Source of the DNA: CAZFMJ01 sp964520045
GTDB taxonomy: Bacteria; Elusimicrobiota; Elusimicrobia; Elusimicrobiales; CAZFMJ01
Length of the DNA stretch: 64,000 bases
Reading direction: 5' to 3'
Assembly (NCBI GenBank): GCA_964520045.1
Contig: CAZFMJ010000004.1
Coordinates: 1 to 64,000 of the forward strand
Shown here: positions 16,326 to 24,789 of the stretch, one piece after another
How the letters are laid out: every line of letters starts with the position of its first letter
Position numbering within the stretch: the first letter of the stretch is position 1
The notes under the pieces: model-generated
Seen by the model: the letters and a program-made list of their open reading frames with translations, nothing else
The model's database searches: none
What the model was told of the DNA's origin: nothing
Program-made: the position numbers and the translations under genes

Positions 16326-17351
16326 ATGCTCATAAAAACCAATCATGAACACATTGAGTTTTTTCTGCGCCGGTTCATCCGGCTGATATCCGTAATATGC
16401 GCGGTTGTTTATATTATGCATGGGGTTAAGGCATCCGGCGCGCAGACAAAGCGGGATTATGATTTTTCAATCAGCCATGACGAACTCACCCGCACTTACA
16501 AAGTTCATACCCCGCCTTCTTATGACGGTAAAACTCCGGCGCCGGCGGTATTGAATTTTCACGGAGGAGGAGGAAACGCCGATTCGGCGCGCCTAAGCAG
16601 CGGCATGAATGATTTCGCGGACAAGAAAGGATTTATCGTTGTTTATCCGGAAGCGGTGATGCAGGGATATTACAAAAAAAGATTGCGCAAACAGTATTGG
16701 AACGCTGGAAACAGAGCTGATACCTCAAAAAATTCGTCCGCGGACGACGTGGGTTTCGTTTCCGCAATGCTTGATAAGCTGGAAAAGGATTTTAAAATTG
16801 ATTCAAAGCGGATATATGCCGCTGGTTTGTCGTGCGGAGGACTGATGAGCTACCGCCTTGCATGCCAGCTTTCAGACCGGATAGCGGCTATAGCCCCCAT
16901 AGAAGCCGACCAGCTTGACATAGAATGCGCTCCTCCGCGCGCAATGTCTATAATCCATTTTCACGGCTTAAAAGACAAATTACTGCCATATGCCGGCGGA
17001 CGCGGCAAGGCCGCAGATACTATGGAAGACTGGAAACCAGTGCCTAAACTTATCGCGGAATGGGTTAAACGAAACACCTGCGCGCCTGAACCTAAAACCA
17101 CCTTTAAGCACGGCTCCGCAGTCTGCAATACTTATTCAAACTGCAAGGACGGAAGCGAAATAACGCTCTGCGCAATAGAAGATCACGGGCACACGTGGCC
17201 GGACGGAACTTATAACGACGCTCCGTCCTGCGTAGACAATCCCGAAGGATGGGGATGCAGAATATGGAAGAGACTGCTCGGCCCCATAAACCGCAATATA
17301 TCAGCCAACGAAGAGATGTGGAAATTTTTCCTGCGGCATCCCAAAAATTAA
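16326..17351 (+). CDS. secreted esterase of the PHB depolymerase / LpqC family
   Basis: 341 residues with an N-terminal hydrophobic signal (FIRLISVICAVVYIMHG). The oxyanion loop FHGGGG, the nucleophile elbow GLSCGG, IHFHGLKDKLLPYAG around the acid Asp, and DHGHTWP around the catalytic His complete an alpha/beta-hydrolase triad of the COG3509 esterases (feruloyl/acetyl esterase or short-chain PHB depolymerase). The elbow has Cys after Ser, a small variation on GxSxGG. Six cysteines in the C-terminal third suggest disulfides and an extracytoplasmic site. There is no clear Shine-Dalgarno, so the start could be downstream. Confidence 0.85.
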   Translation: MLIKTNHEHIEFFLRRFIRLISVICAVVYIMHGVKASGAQTKRDYDFSISHDELTRTYKVHTPPSYDGKTPAPAVLNFHGGGGNADSARLSSGMNDFADKKGFIVVYPEAVMQGYYKKRLRKQYWNAGNRADTSKNSSADDVGFVSAMLDKLEKDFKIDSKRIYAAGLSCGGLMSYRLACQLSDRIAAIAPIEADQLDIECAPPRAMSIIHFHGLKDKLLPYAGGRGKAADTMEDWKPVPKLIAEWVKRNTCAPEPKTTFKHGSAVCNTYSNCKDGSEITLCAIEDHGHTWPDGTYNDAPSCVDNPEGWGCRIWKRLLGPINRNISANEEMWKFFLRHPKN

Positions 17352-17430
17352 AACCGCGCAAGATATACCCACGCAAAGAATATGGCGTCCGCCGAATGTA
17401 AAACAAAATACGGAAAGAAAGCTGTAAAAT

Positions 17431-17439
17431 TGGTAAAAT
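17431..17439 (+). promoter_or_regulatory. extended -10 box before tRNA-Tyr
   Basis: TGGTAAAAT is an extended -10 (TGN plus TAAAAT) ending 24 nt before the tRNA. No good -35 is seen. Confidence 0.45.
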
Positions 17440-17463
17440 AGACACAGCTACAAAAGCAGAAAC

Positions 17464-17547
17464 GGTTGGGTGGCAGAGCGGTCAAATGCACCGGTCTGTA
17501 AAACCGGCGGGCTACGCCCTACGAAGGTTCAAATCCTTCCCCAACCA
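17464..17547 (+). tRNA. tRNA-Tyr (GTA)
   Basis: 84 nt. Acceptor GGTTGGG pairs with CCCAACC at 17540-17546, with discriminator A. The anticodon stem ACCGG/CCGG frames CTGTAAA with GTA at 17498-17500. A long class II variable arm (GGGCTACGCCC) and a T loop GTTCAAATCC follow. The 3' CCA is not encoded. A terminator follows at 17565. Confidence 0.95.
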
Positions 17548-17564
17548 TTTTTTATAGCAGCAAC

Positions 17565-17590
17565 AAAAAACCGCCCGGCGCGGTTTTTTT
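17565..17590 (+). terminator. Rho-independent terminator after tRNA-Tyr
   Basis: AAAAAACCGC pairs with GCGGTTTTTT around a 5-nt CCGGC loop, and the T run continues. Confidence 0.85.
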
Positions 17591-17615
17591 GTTTTTATGA
17601 GTATTTATTTTATAG

Positions 17616-17780
17616 TTAATTCTGATTTTTATTTTTTGTGAGGATATTTTCCACGCCTAAATTCATTTCAGCGCGCAGTTTGGCTTTTATTATCTCGCGC
17701 ACAATTTCATGAGCCCAGCGGTTCCTGAATATCTTTTCCGGATCATCGCATTTTATTTTCACGGAAATTGCAATGGGCAT
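17616..17780 (-). CDS. putative 54-residue protein of unknown function
   Basis: A short ORF starting MPIAISVKIKCDD at 17780 and ending at TAA 17616. AAGGAT lies 8 nt before the ATG, which is a good Shine-Dalgarno. The composition is protein-like: amphipathic and charged, with a helix around RWAHEIVREIIKAKLRAE. I recognise no family. It sits between the tRNA terminator and a repeat-rich stretch. Evidence is the ribosome binding site and coding-like composition only. Confidence 0.5.
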   Translation of the reverse strand: MPIAISVKIKCDDPEKIFRNRWAHEIVREIIKAKLRAEMNLGVENILTKNKNQN

Positions 17781-17935
17781 ATTTTTTATCCTTGCTTAAC
17801 CGTAAAAATCCGCCAATCCTCCGGTTGGCGCCTGAATTGTTCCGGTTAAAGCGCGTATGCCCATTGATAACATAAATCTGCAACCAAAAAGTGTCAAGGA
17901 TGTTAAGAATTTATAAAGACTACGGGGTTTTGAAC

Positions 17936-18235
17936 TGGACCGCCGGGCGGCTATGAGGAGGGTAGACGGGAGATGGAAGACGGAAGACGGGAAAAAACAA
18001 AAAAATAACCACAATCAACTTCCTACTTTCTATTTTCTCGCTTGCGCGGGACTGCGGGACAGCTGGGTAGCTTGGAAACTGGGGGTATGGGCGACAGGAA
18101 CACTGTAAAACTGGTGACATGGTGACTTGGAAGCTGATGACTTTTTTCTGTCTGGCGGTCCAGCTGCCCAGCCGTCCAGTTGGTGTTTTCTTTTCTGTCT
18201 GGTGACTGGCGCCTGGTGACTTGGCGACTTCCCCC
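17936..18235. repeat. 300-nt block of mixed intergenic repeats
   Basis: Contains GGTAGACGGGAGATGG and GGAAGACGGAAGACGG; ACTGCGGGACAGCTGGG; ACTGGTGACATGGTGACTTGG; TCCAGCTGCCCAGCCGTCC; and TCTGGTGACTGGCGCC. All have partners elsewhere in the window. No gene is seen between 17781 and 18234. Confidence 0.75.
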
Positions 18236-18810
18236 TACTTCCCCGGAGGTCTGCTGCCGGGTTTGGTTATTGGAATTCCGCCTGCGCACATGGGGCAGGA
18301 CTGAGCCTGATATGCCACAAGCTTGATGGAGGCAAGGCTTTTTATTTCAAAACCAAGATCAGAAGAACCGCGGTTTATTATTGAAAGACCGGCCAGAACT
18401 TCGCCGCCGCAGGAACGGATTATCCCGGCCGTTTCAAGAGTGGATTTTCCCGTAGTCATCACATCTTCGACTATAATCACTTTCATTCCCGGGCCGAGAA
18501 CAAATCCCCTGCGCAGGGACATATGTCCGTCAAGCCGCTCGCAGAACATAAATTTGACGCCCAAAGCCTTGGCTGTTTCATGGCCTATTATCATGCCGCC
18601 CAACGCGGGAGAAAGAACCGCGTCAGGTCTCGGCCCCGTCCATAAACCGGCAAGCTCTTTGCCTATTTCCTGCGCTTTAACCGGACAATGCAGGGCAAGC
18701 GCGCACTGAACATAATCCGCGCTGTGCAGCCCCGAAGAAAGCTCAAAATGGCCTTTTAAGAACGCTCCGCTGGAACGCAGATATTCAATAATGGATTCGG
18801 AATCAGCCAT
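18235..18810 (-). CDS. pyrE: orotate phosphoribosyltransferase
   Basis: 191 residues. The PRPP-binding motif VIIVEDVMTTGKS near residue 112 identifies the enzyme, which joins orotate to PRPP to give OMP, step five of pyrimidine synthesis. HFELSSGLHSADYVQ at the N-terminus and a C-terminal CPMCAGGIPITKPGSR block are typical of the short bacterial OPRTs. Its ATG overlaps the pyrF 3' end by 8 bp, and it is the last gene of the pyr cluster. The final codons run into repeat sequence. Confidence 0.95.
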   Translation of the reverse strand: MADSESIIEYLRSSGAFLKGHFELSSGLHSADYVQCALALHCPVKAQEIGKELAGLWTGPRPDAVLSPALGGMIIGHETAKALGVKFMFCERLDGHMSLRRGFVLGPGMKVIIVEDVMTTGKSTLETAGIIRSCGGEVLAGLSIINRGSSDLGFEIKSLASIKLVAYQAQSCPMCAGGIPITKPGSRPPGK

Positions 18811-19522
18811 TGGACTGTATCTCCTTGAGAATCCTTTCCGCCGCGGACGCGGGGTCGGGCGTATCTATTATCGGACGCCCCACTACCGCAAAATCCACTT
18901 TAAGACTTGCCGCTTCGCCCGGAGTCATAGTGCGTTTCTGGTCATGAGTCTGCATTTTCGCCGGTCTTATGCCGGGCGTGATAAGATGAACTCTTTCTCC
19001 GAATTTGCTCCTGAGCATTTTTGCCTCATGGCCGGAGCAGACTATGCCTTCAATGTTATGCGACACGCCGAGTTTTGCCAAATGAAGAACGGTCTCCTGC
19101 ATGGAATGCTTATAGTAACCTACCGCTTCAAAATCTTTCCAGTCAAAACTGGTAAGCACCGTTATTCCCCATATTTTTGGGCGCGGATGAACAGCCATGG
19201 CCGCTTCGATCATTTTGCCTTTTCCGGCTCCGCACAAATGTATTGAAATGGCGTATGCTCCGTGTCTTCCGGCGGCGCGCACCGCTTCCTGAACCGACTG
19301 GGGAATATCGTGAAGCTTCAAATCCAGAAAGACCTCCCCCCCGTATTTGCGCACCAGCCCTATCGCTTTGGGCCCCTCTGAGGTGAAAAGATTTATTCCC
19401 ACTTTATAATATTTGACGATGTTCTTCAGGTCTTTAAGCAGAAGCTCCGCCGAACGCAGACTGCCCACATCCAAAGCTACCATAAGTTCTGTTTTTTTCT
19501 TTTTTAAAGGTTTCACAGTCAT
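18803..19522 (-). CDS. pyrF: orotidine 5'-phosphate decarboxylase
   Basis: 239 residues. The signature FLDLKLHDIP (Asp-Lys-x-x-Asp catalytic tetrad) near residue 66, the LMVALDVGS start of the first strand, and the phosphate-gripping LITPGIRPA and FAVVGRPI loops make this the last enzyme of UMP synthesis. The N-terminal extension MTVKPLKKKK is lysine-rich. Its 3' end overlaps pyrE, suggesting coupled synthesis of steps five and six. Confidence 0.95.
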   Translation of the reverse strand: MTVKPLKKKKTELMVALDVGSLRSAELLLKDLKNIVKYYKVGINLFTSEGPKAIGLVRKYGGEVFLDLKLHDIPQSVQEAVRAAGRHGAYAISIHLCGAGKGKMIEAAMAVHPRPKIWGITVLTSFDWKDFEAVGYYKHSMQETVLHLAKLGVSHNIEGIVCSGHEAKMLRSKFGERVHLITPGIRPAKMQTHDQKRTMTPGEAASLKVDFAVVGRPIIDTPDPASAAERILKEIQSNG

Positions 19523-19549
19523 ATTCAGACTCCTTTCTTCCCCGTTTTC

Positions 19550-19612
19550 CCACTATATGCTATCTGCTGTCTACTATATACTGTCTCCTGATATACTATC
19601 TACTATCCGCTG
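19550..19612. repeat. CTACTATATACTGTCTCC tandem repeat
   Basis: Tandem variants of (C)TACTATATACTGTCT between pyrD and pyrF. It overlaps the pyrD stop, which lies inside the repeat. Confidence 0.6.
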
Positions 19613-20616
19613 CCCTTAGCAAGCGTTGTGAGAATATTTTTTATCAAAAAGGGCCCTTCATAAATCAGTCCGGTATAAACCTGCACAAGATCCGCTCCCA
19701 TGGAAAGCTTGCGCTTGGCGCAAACGCCGCTAAAAATGCCGCCGCACCCTATTATCGGTATTTTTCCTCCGGCGATTTTTGCGGTTTTTGCCAGAATGCC
19801 GTCTGAAAGTTCGCGCAGCGGCCTGCCGCTTAATCCGCCTTCCTGCCTGCGCCAATGCTCCTCAAGCCCTTCTCTGGAAAGAGTGGTATTGGCGGCGATA
19901 ATTCCAGCGCCGTACCGCACCGCGGTATGAACCGCCGTTTCAAGGCAGTCTTCGGCCAAATCAGGCGCGATTTTCACAAAAACAGGCTTTCCGCCCGCAG
20001 CCGCAAGCACTTCATCCAAAAGTTTTTTCAGTCTTTCCGGCTCATGCAGAGAGCGCAGACCGGCGGTATTGGGAGAACTTATATTAACTGCGATATAATC
20101 GGCGTAATCTTTCAGGATTTTTACCGCGGCCGCATAATTTTGCGGCGCATCATCCAGACCGCAGTCGGCGTTTTTCCCTATATTTATGCCCAACGGTATT
20201 CCCGGCAGGCCGCGCTTTTCAAGATTTTTAGCGGCTTGTTCCGCTCCGATATTATTAAAACCCATCCTGTTTAAAATAGCTTCATGTTTAACAAGACGGA
20301 ACAGCCTGGGCCTTAAATTTCCGGGCTGAGGCCTGAGAGTTATAGTCCCCAGCTCCACGAATCCGAAACCAAGACAGGCAAGAGCGAAAGGCACCCTGCA
20401 GTCTTTGTCATAGCCGGCCGCAAGGCCTACCGGATTTTTAAACTTTATACCTGCGACCGTCAACGGAATATCAGGCCCCGAAAACACCGCGGAACACAGT
20501 CCGCCCAAAACCGGCGATTTCTGAACGATGGAAAGCAGGCTTATTACCGCAGAGTGAGCCGTCTCCGGGTCCAGCTTAAATAAAACAGGTTTTATTATCT
20601 TATAAAATGACGCCAT
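19603..20616 (-). CDS. pyrD: dihydroorotate dehydrogenase, class 2 (quinone-dependent)
   Basis: 337 residues. N-terminal helices (FKLDPETAHSAVISLLSI) that anchor class 2 enzymes to the membrane precede the FMN barrel: NPVGLAAGYDKD, GFVELGTITLRPQPGN, the serine-base region NISSPNTAGLR, and KIAPDL. The final GCGGIFSG and YTGLIYEGP loops bind FMN phosphate. The enzyme passes electrons to quinone, so no PyrK partner is needed, and none is seen here. Its start overlaps pyrC by 17 bp. The stop lies in a repeat. Confidence 0.95.
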   Translation of the reverse strand: MASFYKIIKPVLFKLDPETAHSAVISLLSIVQKSPVLGGLCSAVFSGPDIPLTVAGIKFKNPVGLAAGYDKDCRVPFALACLGFGFVELGTITLRPQPGNLRPRLFRLVKHEAILNRMGFNNIGAEQAAKNLEKRGLPGIPLGINIGKNADCGLDDAPQNYAAAVKILKDYADYIAVNISSPNTAGLRSLHEPERLKKLLDEVLAAAGGKPVFVKIAPDLAEDCLETAVHTAVRYGAGIIAANTTLSREGLEEHWRRQEGGLSGRPLRELSDGILAKTAKIAGGKIPIIGCGGIFSGVCAKRKLSMGADLVQVYTGLIYEGPFLIKNILTTLAKGSG

Positions 20617-21895
20617 CTTTCATCACAAATTTTCCGGCGACTATGCAGCAGCAGGACCTGCCGGTAAGCTTCATGCCGGTAAACGGGGAATTTTTTGATT
20701 TAGATAAAAATTTGCCGGCGGTGAACCGTTCCAGCGGATTTATTATTGTAATATCCGCGTCCATCCCGGGCTTAAGACCGCCCTTTGATTTAAGGCGCAG
20801 TATCTTCGCGGGATTTACGCTTAACAGACGCGCCATGCCGGAAGCGGAAATTATTTTTCCATGCACAAGTTTAGTCATAACAAGAGGCAGAAGCGTCTCC
20901 AAACCTATTATGCCGAAAGGCGCTTTCAGCATTCCCTTTGCCTTGAGCCGGGCATGATGCGGAGCATGATCCGACGCCACGGCGTCTATTGTGCCGTCGG
21001 CAAGCCCGCGCAGTATAGCTATGACATCCCTTTTTGTGCGCAGGGGAGGATTCATCTTAAAATCCGCGTCCCGCCCTGAAATATCCTCCTCCGTAAGGCA
21101 AAAATAATGGGGGCAGGTCTCGGCCGTAATATTTATGCCGGCTTTTTTTGCGGTTCTGATATATTCCACGGTTTCCGCGCAGCTTACATGAGCGATATGA
21201 AGCCTTGAACCCGGCACGGCTGCCGCAAGCGCGATATTTTTTGCCGAAGATAAAATTTCGGACTGCCGCGCAATGCCGGGCAGTTTTTTTAGTTTTGAAA
21301 TTTTACCTTTGTTTATCACGCCTCCCGCGGAAAGGCTTAAGTCTTCGCAATGCTCGATAAGAGGTATTCCAAGCGCGGCGGATGCCTCAAGGGCTTTTAA
21401 AAATATCCGCTGGTCGGACACCGGAGAGCCGTCGTCCGTGAATGCGCAGGCTCCGGCTTTCGCCATAGCCTCCATATCCGCAATTATTACTCCGCTTCTT
21501 CCCTTTGTCACACAGCCGGAAAACAGCGCGTTCACAACCGACTCCGACCGGGCGATGTTTTTCATGCGGAGTATCATTGCGGGCGAATCGGCGGGAGGAT
21601 CGGTGTTAGGCATTGCGCACAACGTGCATACTCCGCCTGCCGCGGCGGCTCTTGAACCTGTTTTAACGGTTTCGCTGTTTTCCGCTCCGGGCTGGCGCAG
21701 ATGGACATGCATGTCGATAACGCCGGGCATTACCCATTTGCCGGCGGCGTCGCAAACATGACAGCCGGCGGATGGAGTCTTAAGATTTTTTGCGCAGGCA
21801 AGTATCCTGCCGTCCTTTACAAGAACATCGGATACAGCCTCAATTTCCCGGGACGGATCTATGACAAGCCCGTTTTTTATAAGCAGGTATTTCAT
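20600..21895 (-). CDS. pyrC: dihydroorotase
   Basis: About 431 residues from MKYLLIKNGLV. The metal-binding HVHLRQPG motif, the GGVCTLCAMPNTDPP block, HIAHVSCAE, the AETCPHYF motif and the ASDHAPH motif with the catalytic Asp define a class I dihydroorotase. An in-frame ATG at 22048 would add 51 residues, but that extension is encoded by the hairpin element at 21928-22060 and is not conserved. The start at 21895 or 21901 is therefore preferred, though no strong Shine-Dalgarno marks it. It catalyses step three of pyrimidine synthesis. Confidence 0.93.
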   Translation of the reverse strand: MKYLLIKNGLVIDPSREIEAVSDVLVKDGRILACAKNLKTPSAGCHVCDAAGKWVMPGVIDMHVHLRQPGAENSETVKTGSRAAAAGGVCTLCAMPNTDPPADSPAMILRMKNIARSESVVNALFSGCVTKGRSGVIIADMEAMAKAGACAFTDDGSPVSDQRIFLKALEASAALGIPLIEHCEDLSLSAGGVINKGKISKLKKLPGIARQSEILSSAKNIALAAAVPGSRLHIAHVSCAETVEYIRTAKKAGINITAETCPHYFCLTEEDISGRDADFKMNPPLRTKRDVIAILRGLADGTIDAVASDHAPHHARLKAKGMLKAPFGIIGLETLLPLVMTKLVHGKIISASGMARLLSVNPAKILRLKSKGGLKPGMDADITIINPLERFTAGKFLSKSKNSPFTGMKLTGRSCCCIVAGKFVMKDGVIL

Positions 21896-21927
21896 GCCCA
21901 TTCTTCTATGCCAAAAAATATATTTCT

Positions 21928-22060
21928 TTAACCTGAAAAATGCAATTACGCCCTCACCTTTTATCCTCTCCCCGAGGGAGAGGGCGGGGAGAGGGGGATG
22001 CATAAAAAAATTCAGCTTTTTGATACGATAAACATGTTTCAACTGCAACTTTCAGGTTAA
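21928..22060. mobile_element. 133-nt MITE-like element with terminal inverted repeats
   Basis: TTAACCTGAAA (21928-21938) and TTTCAGGTTAA (22050-22060) are perfect 11-bp inverted ends, and similarity extends to about 17 of 21 positions. Between them lies a hairpin core, CCTCTCCC-CGA-GGGAGAGG, with CCCTCACC and GGGGAGAGGGG flanks. It encodes nothing and sits inside the pyr cluster between pyrB and pyrC. Confidence 0.6.
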
Positions 22061-22066
22061 TATAAA

Positions 22067-23137
22067 TCAATAGTCAAGAATTTTATTTTCCACCCTGAAT
22101 ATCACCGAGATAAGCGCCGCCCTGCTCCACATCCCGTTTCTTTCCTGCCTCCAGTACATGGCGCGGTCGTCTTTATCGACTTCCGTTTCTATTTCATGCC
22201 GCCTGGGCAGGGGATGCATTATTATGCAGTTCTTCTTGATTATCTTAAGATGCTCCGCCTTGAAATAAAACTTTGAATAATCCACTTTTTTGGAGTCTCC
22301 GGACACCGCATCGTGTTCATCCTGAATGCGGGTCATATATACGGCGTCCGCCTCCGGCAGGACAGCCTCAAAATCCTGCGTCTCGCGGTATGAAATATTA
22401 TGCCTGTCCAGGAATTCTATGATATCCCTTTCTATGCTGAATTCTTCGGGCGCGGCATACAGTAATTTTACGTCTTTATAATTCTTCATCAGGTAAGACA
22501 GAGACCGCACCGTCCTGCCGCGTTTTAAATCCCCAGCCATGACTATTGTTTTTCCGTCTATGCCGTCTTTGAACGACTTGTCCAGCGTATACATGTCCAA
22601 CAGGGCCTGCGTAGGGTGCTGGTCCTTGCCCGAGCCTCCGTTTATGATAGGCACGGGCCGCTTTGCCGTATTCATGTACCATGCGGTCTTTTCAACAAAC
22701 CCCGCCGCCGGATGCCGCATTATTATGAGGTCCACATAGCTGGAAAAGGTGCGCACGGTGTCCTCGGGAGACTCCCCCTTTATCTCCGAAGAAGTGCTTG
22801 TGTCTCTTATTTCGGAAGTCTTAAGCCCGAGTATGTGGCAGGCGTTCAAAAAAGACAGGAACGTCCTGGTGGACGGCTGGACAAAATACAGCATGGCGCG
22901 CTTATGCGAAAGCAGGGAAGAGGCATAATCGCTTCCTTTCTTGGTTTTTGTCATTAGACGCAGTTTATTGGCTATCTTAAAAATCCTCTCCAGCAGAGGC
23001 CTGTCGAACTGCTGGGAAAAAAGACAGTCGTAAATGCATCCTTCTTTTGCAAAAAACTGAAGTTTTTTTGAAATCTCCAGTTTATAGAACTCATCCCAGT
23101 TTTTAGGTATGCCTGTCATCTGCAAAGTTCTTTCCAT
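22067..23137 (-). CDS. pyrB: aspartate carbamoyltransferase catalytic subunit
   Basis: 356 residues from the ATG at 23137, which has a strong AGAGGAGGAG Shine-Dalgarno; a longer reading frame to 23224 runs through a GTGTCTCCGTG repeat and is rejected. Carbamoyl-phosphate motif QPSTRTFLSF (the usual third Arg is Phe), then HPTQALLDMYT, and near the C-terminus MHPLPRRHEI, which marks ATCase rather than OTCase. This longer subgroup has an N-terminal extension (IPKNWDEFYKLE). No pyrI is adjacent. The enzyme commits carbamoyl phosphate to pyrimidines. Confidence 0.92.
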   Translation of the reverse strand: MERTLQMTGIPKNWDEFYKLEISKKLQFFAKEGCIYDCLFSQQFDRPLLERIFKIANKLRLMTKTKKGSDYASSLLSHKRAMLYFVQPSTRTFLSFLNACHILGLKTSEIRDTSTSSEIKGESPEDTVRTFSSYVDLIIMRHPAAGFVEKTAWYMNTAKRPVPIINGGSGKDQHPTQALLDMYTLDKSFKDGIDGKTIVMAGDLKRGRTVRSLSYLMKNYKDVKLLYAAPEEFSIERDIIEFLDRHNISYRETQDFEAVLPEADAVYMTRIQDEHDAVSGDSKKVDYSKFYFKAEHLKIIKKNCIIMHPLPRRHEIETEVDKDDRAMYWRQERNGMWSRAALISVIFRVENKILDY

Positions 23138-23167
23138 TTTTCTCCTCCTCTTTAATATTTCCGCGTT

Positions 23168-23180
23168 GTCAAACATTGAC
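23168..23180. promoter_or_regulatory. 13-nt palindrome GTCAA-N3-TTGAC upstream of pyrB
   Basis: GTCAAACATTGAC, 31 nt upstream of pyrB. The minus strand contains TTGACA, a -35-like hexamer. The same palindrome pattern occurs at 33107-33119 before the DUF4912 gene. Possible shared operator. Confidence 0.35.
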
Positions 23181-23285
23181 CACGGAGACACTGGAACTGA
23201 AATACACGGAGACACCGAAAACAATTAATCCCAAACTTCCCGTTCCGTGTCTCTTAACCTCCGTGTTTCCGTGTTTTTCATTTTA
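23178..23285. repeat. GTGTCTCCGTG-type repeat between pyrB and MFS gene
   Basis: ACCACGGAGACACTGG and ACACGGAGACACCG on one side, CCGTGTCTCTTAACCTCCG and GTGTTTCCGTG on the other, as inverted arms. The right arm encodes the last about 14 residues of the MFS protein. Confidence 0.7.
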
Positions 23286-24667
23286 TTTCCGGCATTACCG
23301 ATATTTCCTCTCGCTAATGAAGCGAATATTCCCAAAAAGCAGACAGCTGAGAAAAGAACAAGAGCGGCCTTAAAGCCTTTCATAAACAGCGTTATATTTT
23401 CCGCGCCTATCCTCAAATCACCCATATAAACCGAAAAGACCATGGTGGCCGCCGCAATGCTGAACGTCTGCCCCAGCACGCGCATGGACGACAGCGCCGC
23501 GGAAGCGATTGAATAATTCCGTTTTTCCACCGATGCCATAACGGCATTTGTGTTGGGGGAAGCGAACAGCCCGAATCCGGCTCCAAGAATTATCAAAAGC
23601 ATTATAATCCCAATTATACCGGTCTGCCCGTCTATAAATGCAAGTCCCGCCAGCCCCGCGACCGTAACGGCCATGCCCCACGACGCTATTACGCGCGGCT
23701 GTATTCTATCCGAAAGCCTTCCGGCAAAAGGCGAAACCGCGGCCATCATAAGCGGCTGCGCCATAAGAATAATCCCGGCTTCCTGCACCGGCATGCCTTT
23801 TACATACTGCAGATACAGGCTCATCAGGAAGGTTACCGCAAAAGTGGCGCTGTAGTTTATAAGCGCGGCAAGATTTGAAAAGGCAAAGACCGCATTGCCG
23901 GCAAAAAGCCTCATATCCATCACCGGATTCTGAGCTTTGAGCTCGGATATACAGAACACCGCTATACCCGCTATGCCCAAAACAGCATACGCCGCTCCGG
24001 CGAAAGAAGACAGAAAGGAAAAGCCGTGAATAAAACTGCATATTGAAACCGCGTAAATAACCGAGCCCGCAAAATCGAACTTTGTTTCAGCCTGCCGGGG
24101 AACCGTTTTTTCAAGCTTCAACCCGGCAAGAAGCGCTCCGGCAAATCCCAGAATGCCGGTAGCGATAAATACGCTTCTCCAGCCTAAATGAGCGCAAAAC
24201 AACCCTCCGGCCAAAGGCCCGGCTGAAAGACCGATATACACGGCGGCCGTGTTTATTCCTATATATTTCCCCAGTTCATTACGGGGAAAGGTATGCGCAA
24301 GTATGGCCATTCCGGTGCTGAACATCATGGCTCCTCCCAGCCCCTGCGCCGCGCGCATGGTTATGAGCCAGCTTACGGAAGGAGCCGCCGCGGATAAAAG
24401 AGCGCCAGCGGCGAAAACTCCCATACCCAGAGTGAATACCCCTTTTGTGCCGCGCATATCCGCCAGCTTTCCGAAAGGAAGCATTAGAGCCGCCGCCGCG
24501 ACAAGAAATGCCATGCCGAAACGGCCCAGAAGCACCGCGCTCATGCCGAATTCTTCGGCTATAAGCGGCATAGCCACATTAACGGATGATATTGCGAAAG
24601 GTGAAATAAACGAACTGAATATTACCGCGATAAGCACTGCCTGTCTGCTGCGGATTAATTCCTGCAT
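23225..24667 (-). CDS. MFS drug exporter, DHA2 (EmrB/QacA) family
   Basis: 480 residues with about 14 hydrophobic segments. Start IFSSFISPFAISSVNVAMP matches the first helix of DHA2 exporters, followed by GKLADMRGTKGVF (motif A) and AAQGLGGAMMFSTGMAI (motif C-like). It probably exports drugs or metabolites with proton exchange. The C-terminus (ETRRLRDTEREVWD) is encoded by the GTGTCTCCGTG repeat and is not family-like. It lies upstream of pyrB on the same strand with an 87-nt gap; a functional link with pyrimidine synthesis is not evident. Confidence 0.9.
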   Translation of the reverse strand: MQELIRSRQAVLIAVIFSSFISPFAISSVNVAMPLIAEEFGMSAVLLGRFGMAFLVAAAALMLPFGKLADMRGTKGVFTLGMGVFAAGALLSAAAPSVSWLITMRAAQGLGGAMMFSTGMAILAHTFPRNELGKYIGINTAAVYIGLSAGPLAGGLFCAHLGWRSVFIATGILGFAGALLAGLKLEKTVPRQAETKFDFAGSVIYAVSICSFIHGFSFLSSFAGAAYAVLGIAGIAVFCISELKAQNPVMDMRLFAGNAVFAFSNLAALINYSATFAVTFLMSLYLQYVKGMPVQEAGIILMAQPLMMAAVSPFAGRLSDRIQPRVIASWGMAVTVAGLAGLAFIDGQTGIIGIIMLLIILGAGFGLFASPNTNAVMASVEKRNYSIASAALSSMRVLGQTFSIAAATMVFSVYMGDLRIGAENITLFMKGFKAALVLFSAVCFLGIFASLARGNIGNAGNKMKNTETRRLRDTEREVWD

Positions 24668-24733
24668 TAATCATATATTAGAAAATATTGTCCGAATAAT
24701 CCAAAATCACGACTATTGCGCCTATCCGGCGTT

Positions 24734-24763
24734 TTTACAGAGCCGATTGTTTTTTGGTATCAT
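24734..24763 (+). promoter_or_regulatory. sigma-70 promoter of the nusB-ligA-purH operon
   Basis: TTTACA (24734-24739) and TATCAT (24758-24763), each 5 of 6 to consensus, 18 nt apart. The start would be near 24770, about 20 nt before the nusB ATG. Confidence 0.6.
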
Positions 24764-24789
24764 GAAGTACTTAGTTCTTTTTAACCTAC

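Noticed and set aside
17936..18235. Repeat block considered as a CRISPR array
   Set aside because: Units are short (about 10-20 nt), degenerate, inverted and lack unique spacers of constant length; no cas genes are nearby.
18023..18289. An 88-codon minus-strand frame upstream of tRNA/pyrE
   Set aside because: Nearly all of it is encoded by tandem intergenic words, so it is low-complexity and not protein-like.
23225..23285. MFS C-terminal ETRRLRDTEREVWD considered as a functional tail
   Set aside because: It is encoded by the GTGTCTCCGTG repeat arm.
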